From the NCBI GenBank assembly GCA_017409465.1, contig JAFQSQ010000021.1, positions 1-56,860 on the forward strand: a DNA stretch of 56,860 nucleotides, written 5' to 3'. The notes beneath the pieces were generated by a model that saw only the letters and a program-made list of their open reading frames with translations, was not told where the DNA came from and did no database searches. The translations under genes were made by a program, and so were the position numbers. The DNA comes from Akkermansia sp. Its GTDB lineage: Bacteria; Verrucomicrobiota; Verrucomicrobiia; Verrucomicrobiales; Akkermansiaceae. Positions 53,389 to 56,860 of this stretch are shown in pieces. Within the stretch, counting starts at the first letter, position 1; each line of letters opens with the position of its first letter.

Positions 53389-54560
53389 AATGACCAGAAA
53401 TCAGATTTTTTGAATTTTCTAACAACCTCTTTTGCTTGTTTAATCCTCCGTTTTAATACACGTGCTTTGCTGGCATATTTCTTGTGTCTATGACCAAACG
53501 TAATACATGACATCAACCTGATTCGCCAGTATTGTTTTTTTAGATTCGTTATGGTAAGCAAGAGGAATATTTCATCCATAGGAAAGTATGTTCCGAAAAG
53601 CATTAATCCTTTGTCTCCCATCTTTTCTTGAGGCATAGAAGCAAAAACCAGTCTCTTGGCAGAATGGATTAAGTGATTTTTGTGAGCTGGATTTATTTCT
53701 CTAGGCAAATCTAATTCACCGAATGGGGATGCATCATAGTATTTCTGCCAAATGACTCCAAAAGAGCCATTAAGATACAACCAAGGACGCTGCTGACTTT
53801 CTCCCGCGAAATGAATGATTAAAGCATCATCATTTAATTCTTCGTAGCTGCCATAATGTGTGCCGTAAAATTCGTTAATGGTGTCAACAGAGTAATTGTA
53901 GTAGACAGCAGGATTTCGAAATAACGGAATCATTGCATTATATCGAACCGGAAGATACACACTTTCCTTGCAGCACACACTATTAAATGTATCCTGATCA
54001 GCACATTTCCATTCGGGGGGAGCATTTAATTTTACATGAAGAAGTTTTTGTGAAACATCAAACTCGCGCATTCTTGCTAGGTTCATCCACAATACTCCGG
54101 AGTTGAAGTATTCTTTGCATCCTATAATATCGTTAAAATGAACGCCAAGTTCTGCACCCATATCACGAACAGCTGCGATAAGCTTATATTCAAGGTCTAT
54201 ATTGTTAAATTCAGTTAAATCACCTCGTACCAGAATATCCCCGTCCATGTACAACAACCTATCAACGTGGCTGAGAATGTTTGGGAGATCGAACTTAAGC
54301 AATGCCGCCAGTGTGACGTGCGTCTTCTGTTGTACACTTTTGTAGGCATCAAGATCTGCCTCGTAGAAAGAAATTATAAAATCATCGGAGGATAATTCCC
54401 TAATTTTCTTCTTATGATACGAGCTAATACCTCTGGAAATAACGTGAACTTCATAACTAGTATCCGCTTTTTTATTCAATTTAGCAGAAGTAAGCATGAC
54501 GGTGGTAGGTATGCTGTACCCATCGTCAGAAATGACACAGATATCTATGTGGCTTTTCAT
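53385..54560 (-). CDS. Glycosyltransferase family 8 (AT-rich island)
   Basis: This 391-residue retaining GT-A enzyme starts IDICVISDDGYSIPTTVMLT. It has RLLYMDGDILVRGDLT with the DXD at 106-108, EYFNSGVLWMNLARM, CADQDTFNSVCC and HFAGESQQRPW. Catalytic motifs align one to one with the GC-rich GT8 at 49692, but the tail differs. From about residue 340 it has WRIRLMSCITFGHRHKKYAS and a Lys/Arg-rich helix, the tail also found on its three island neighbours. It is the middle gene of the operon, 18 bases after the upstream GT2 gene. Confidence 0.9.
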   Translation of the reverse strand: MKSHIDICVISDDGYSIPTTVMLTSAKLNKKADTSYEVHVISRGISSYHKKKIRELSSDDFIISFYEADLDAYKSVQQKTHVTLAALLKFDLPNILSHVDRLLYMDGDILVRGDLTEFNNIDLEYKLIAAVRDMGAELGVHFNDIIGCKEYFNSGVLWMNLARMREFDVSQKLLHVKLNAPPEWKCADQDTFNSVCCKESVYLPVRYNAMIPLFRNPAVYYNYSVDTINEFYGTHYGSYEELNDDALIIHFAGESQQRPWLYLNGSFGVIWQKYYDASPFGELDLPREINPAHKNHLIHSAKRLVFASMPQEKMGDKGLMLFGTYFPMDEIFLLLTITNLKKQYWRIRLMSCITFGHRHKKYASKARVLKRRIKQAKEVVRKFKKSDFWSL

Positions 54561-54578
54561 GTGCAGTTATATATTTCG

Positions 54579-55847
54579 TTACTTGTTAATGTTATAATAT
54601 TGTTCGGCTTCGCGAATAAGATTTTGAATTTCTTTTTTCCTAGCTTTCAAGACTTCTAGTTTTCTTTTATATCGTTGCCGTCGTTCTCCTAGGGTGATAT
54701 ATGACAGAAACTTTATTCGATAATATTTTCTGCGGATTTGACTAGAACACAGAATAAGATATAAATCATTTCTTGTTGTAGTCTTGCTTGAAAACTGAAC
54801 AGTTGTTTTATTGTTATTCTTACTGATTTTCTCAATATATATAACTAGTTGCTCTAATAATTTTTCTGAGTCATAATCAAAAGAAATAGCCATTTTTGAG
54901 AAATATCGACAGGGAATAGCTGGTTCTTGTTCCACTTTTTCTTTCAACAATTCCAGAACTGCGTTCAAATAGGAAAGCCTGTCCTGCCTACAAATAAAAG
55001 GTTCATGGAACGTGACTCGAACACGTGCTATGATTTTGTCCTCAAACTGTTCTGCAATATACTGAAGAACCTCCCTGCTCGATGGAACCTGAGATAGGTA
55101 ATTTAGACGTAATTTCAAGGATTCCAAGCTTTGGTTAAAATATTCACTGCTGAGTTCATTTGTAAGCGATGCAGGATTGACTCTGTAGTAGTACAAAGCT
55201 TCATCTCTAAATGCGATTTTATCAATCGGCAAATGGCACATAATCTTCATGAGAAAAATACTATCCTCGCCCTGATAGCATTCCCCGTTCCTTGCGCCTA
55301 TTTGGTTAACAAAGTCACGTTTGTATATACCAGTGATATGTTCGTACGTGTAACTGTTAAGAAGCCCCTGTCCTTTGCGGAGGAAATCACGAATTTTTTC
55401 ATTCAAGTGAGAGTAAATGATAGTTTTATCCGGATGTCGCATTGCACACGAACCTTTTACTACCCAAGCACCCGTTTCTAATGCTTTAGAATAAAGTAGA
55501 TTATAGTAATCTAAGGGAATTAAATCATCAGAATCAACAAATGCGATATATTCACCCTTAGCTGCCTCAATACCCTTATTTCGTGATATGCCTGGCCCCG
55601 AATTCTGCTTATTACGAATGAGCACAATGCGACTATCCGTTTTTGCCGCCTCTTCCGCCAATTTGAACGCACCATCCTCTCCACAGTCATCAATGAAAAC
55701 AAGCTCTATATCCTTTAGCGTTTGTTGCTGAAGACATTTTAGCATACTCTGAAAAAAGCTTTTACCACGATATATCGGCACAATAACTGAAACTTTGGGG
55801 CGACAGGTTGTATTATCGGGCATACATGAGTTAGACATATTTTTCAT
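54579..55847 (-). CDS. Glycosyltransferase family 2 (AT-rich island)
   Basis: This 422-residue GT-A enzyme has KVSVIVPIYRGKSFFQSMLK, VFIDDCGEDGAF (50-61, a variant of DDGSxD), NSGPGISRNKGIEAAKG and the DXD region FVDSDDLIP (103-111). CYQGEDSIFLMKIM (about 195-208) is the acceptor-side ED motif. The C-terminal 50 residues (YYRIKFLSYITLGERRQRYK and a Lys/Glu helix) match the tails of the neighbouring island proteins. Three nearby Met codons (55847, 55838, 55823) could serve as start. It is the first gene of the leftward operon and has a near-consensus promoter. Confidence 0.9.
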   Translation of the reverse strand: MKNMSNSCMPDNTTCRPKVSVIVPIYRGKSFFQSMLKCLQQQTLKDIELVFIDDCGEDGAFKLAEEAAKTDSRIVLIRNKQNSGPGISRNKGIEAAKGEYIAFVDSDDLIPLDYYNLLYSKALETGAWVVKGSCAMRHPDKTIIYSHLNEKIRDFLRKGQGLLNSYTYEHITGIYKRDFVNQIGARNGECYQGEDSIFLMKIMCHLPIDKIAFRDEALYYYRVNPASLTNELSSEYFNQSLESLKLRLNYLSQVPSSREVLQYIAEQFEDKIIARVRVTFHEPFICRQDRLSYLNAVLELLKEKVEQEPAIPCRYFSKMAISFDYDSEKLLEQLVIYIEKISKNNNKTTVQFSSKTTTRNDLYLILCSSQIRRKYYRIKFLSYITLGERRQRYKRKLEVLKARKKEIQNLIREAEQYYNINK

Positions 55848-55878
55848 GATTGTTTAGTGAAATCTTCCATCGAATCGT

Positions 55879-55907
55879 GATATATCATATTTCCAATTTT
55901 ATGTCAA
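55879..55907 (-). promoter_or_regulatory. Promoter of the three-gene AT-rich glycosyltransferase operon
   Basis: On the minus strand: consensus -35 TTGACA (55902-55907), 17-base spacer, -10 TATATC (55879-55884). Leader is about 25 bases to the ATG at 55847. Confidence 0.8.
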
Positions 55908-56014
55908 GAAAACTTATTGCAAGAACAGGGATGAGGGAAGGTGAAAAGGCACATGATGAAGCGGCAAAGAGAATCTATCATCGTTAAAAAATTCCACATA
56001 AACCCTAGCTCATC

Positions 56015-56818
56015 TTATGCCGAGGATGAGGATGTCTGATTAATCTTATCTTGCATGTTGCGCAGAACAGAACGAAGAGCATATAGCTCATCCTTATATT
56101 TTTTTCGCCGATTTCCGAAAGAAAAGATTTTTTTTAGTTGGAGAATTATATATTTTTTTTTAAGGGAATACAATGACATATTGTGAGAAATGGTAAACTT
56201 TGAGGTTAGTGTTTTTTCCCACTTAGTTTCACATCCCCTCCACGAAAGTATATTACCGTCTGCCAAAGTACCTTTCTCGTGAATGTCGCGGAAGTGAATC
56301 TGTTGGAGACTGTACCCCGTCCTTACGATTTCGGGTTCAACGATTTCCTCGTCCACATCGCGATTCCGTACATTCAAAATATGAAATTGACTGTGTGGGA
56401 AGAGCTGATGCAAAGCTTCTGCAAAATTCTGAAGCTCCTCAATAGTAACGTTCCGACACATGGCAATTCCCACACTTCCGCTCACTCGAATGTAGTCGGA
56501 TGTAATCTTTGTCCGATGTTTCATTTTTTCGTAAAACTCCGGAAGCTGTGGCTTCAGGGGATAATCCCGTTTTATATCGTGCTGAGATATCATACCATTT
56601 CTTGCATCAACGAGCCATCCCTTTTCATTGAGACGATAATCTATAAACATGTCTGCTGCGCCTGTTGCTAACACATGCAAAAAGTCAAAGAGCGAATACT
56701 CCATCATCCAATCGCAGGGAGAGGAAAACTTTCTTTGATTGAGCCTTCTCGTATGATAAGCGACGCGGCAAATTCCTCCAGCCGATATAACAAAATCGAC
56801 TATGTGTGACGAAAGTTG
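56015..56818 (-). CDS. DUF1796-like protein (putative papain-like cysteine peptidase family), 5' part interrupted by a poly-C tract
   Basis: The frame runs from the stop at 56015 to the G/C homopolymer at 56820. An ATG at 56707 gives 230 residues but cuts a conserved start: the 37 codons upstream read SSHIVDFVISAGGICRVAYH, then RRLNQRKFSSPCDWMMEY. This fits the pattern S-(L/A)-G-x-x-C-x-x-A ... s-x-P-x-D-W of DUF1796 proteins, whose Cys is thought catalytic. Downstream, HDIKRDYP, EKMKHRTKITSDYIRV and IAMCRNVTIEELQNFAEALH also fit. The end carries the island tail (LKKIFSFGNRRKKYKDELYA and a helix). There is no usable start codon between the tract and residue SSH, and with 21 C the upstream frame hits TAA (56846-56848), so the gene appears switched off. 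The family assignment is by eye. Confidence 0.65.
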   Translation of the reverse strand, partial: QLSSHIVDFVISAGGICRVAYHTRRLNQRKFSSPCDWMMEYSLFDFLHVLATGAADMFIDYRLNEKGWLVDARNGMISQHDIKRDYPLKPQLPEFYEKMKHRTKITSDYIRVSGSVGIAMCRNVTIEELQNFAEALHQLFPHSQFHILNVRNRDVDEEIVEPEIVRTGYSLQQIHFRDIHEKGTLADGNILSWRGCETKWEKTLTSKFTISHNMSLYSLKKKYIILQLKKIFSFGNRRKKYKDELYALRSVLRNMQDKINQTSSSSA

Positions 56819-56819
56819 A

Positions 56820-56840
56820 GGGGGGGGGGGGGGGGGGGGG
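56820..56840. repeat. Homopolymer of 21 G
   Basis: Twenty-one consecutive G on the plus strand (21 C in the coding sense of the minus-strand gene), ending 20 bases before the window end. It is a potential slipped-strand contingency tract, or an assembly limit. Confidence 0.9.
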
Positions 56841-56860
56841 CAAAATTAAAGAAAATTTTA

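Noticed and set aside
56015..56707. ATG at 56707 as the true start of the DUF1796-like gene
   Set aside because: The 37 codons upstream in the same frame continue the family pattern, including the likely catalytic Cys, so 56707 is an internal Met.
1..56860. CRISPR array or Cas genes
   Set aside because: No regularly spaced direct repeats and no Cas motifs were seen; the only regular tandem repeat is the coding 60-bp unit at 49717-49866.

Overview
The window looks like a chromosomal contig from a mucus-associated Verrucomicrobiota bacterium, most likely an Akkermansia relative. The evidence is a surface protein ending in a PEP-CTERM signal with an Arg-only tail, a complete L-fucose (mucin sugar) operon, a His operon with a HisD-HisC fusion, and a GC-rich core with many genes of unknown function. 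The genus is an inference. Promoters of the TTGACR-17-TATAMT type are easy to find, and several sit so close to the start codon that the mRNA would be nearly leaderless.

Layout. 1-519: repeat-rich, non-coding. 520-1848: PEP-CTERM surface protein. 2295-5843: nadB, an exported protein and a HAD phosphatase-FolB fusion. 5844-7098: 1.25 kb of G-poor DNA without credible genes. 7099-13395: small hypothetical, tRNA-Ser, mdh, leuCD, a hypothetical and a DeoR regulator. 13397-14136: two small lipoproteins. 14394-17004: speA and rplS, divergent. 17164-22831: fucA-fucK-fucI-fucP, reading leftward. 22997-24786: tRNA-Asp followed by wreckage (IS3 OrfA remnant, split GT4 glycosyltransferase, frameshifted PEP-CTERM relic). 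24921-31329: hisGDCBHAF, reading leftward. 31432-35114: hup, rnhC, CoaC-like flavoprotein, RidA-like protein and a tandem thioredoxin-fold protein. 35276-41772: MarR-controlled tripartite RND efflux operon. 41951-43183: rpsP and a lipoprotein. 43314-56860: surface-polysaccharide locus with ugd and seven intact glycosyltransferases.

The polysaccharide locus is the most unusual part. A PD-(D/E)XK nuclease gene of the YhcG/DUF1016 type sits between two copies of a 116-117 bp direct repeat. Each repeat copy carries the promoter and first 12 codons of the following glycosyltransferase, which looks like insertion with long target duplication. The right end (about 52.2 kb onward) is AT-rich. Its three glycosyltransferases and a DUF1796-like protein share a basic C-terminal tail although their catalytic domains differ. 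Paralogous glycosyltransferases in the GC-rich half carry a different, partly tandem-repeated tail. The last gene is interrupted by a run of 21 G (21 C on its coding strand), which leaves it out of frame with upstream sequence and suggests phase variation.

The metabolic genes fit together as amino-acid and cofactor synthesis (His, Leu, NAD, folate, CoA, polyamine) plus fucose salvage, beside a fast-evolving envelope locus.
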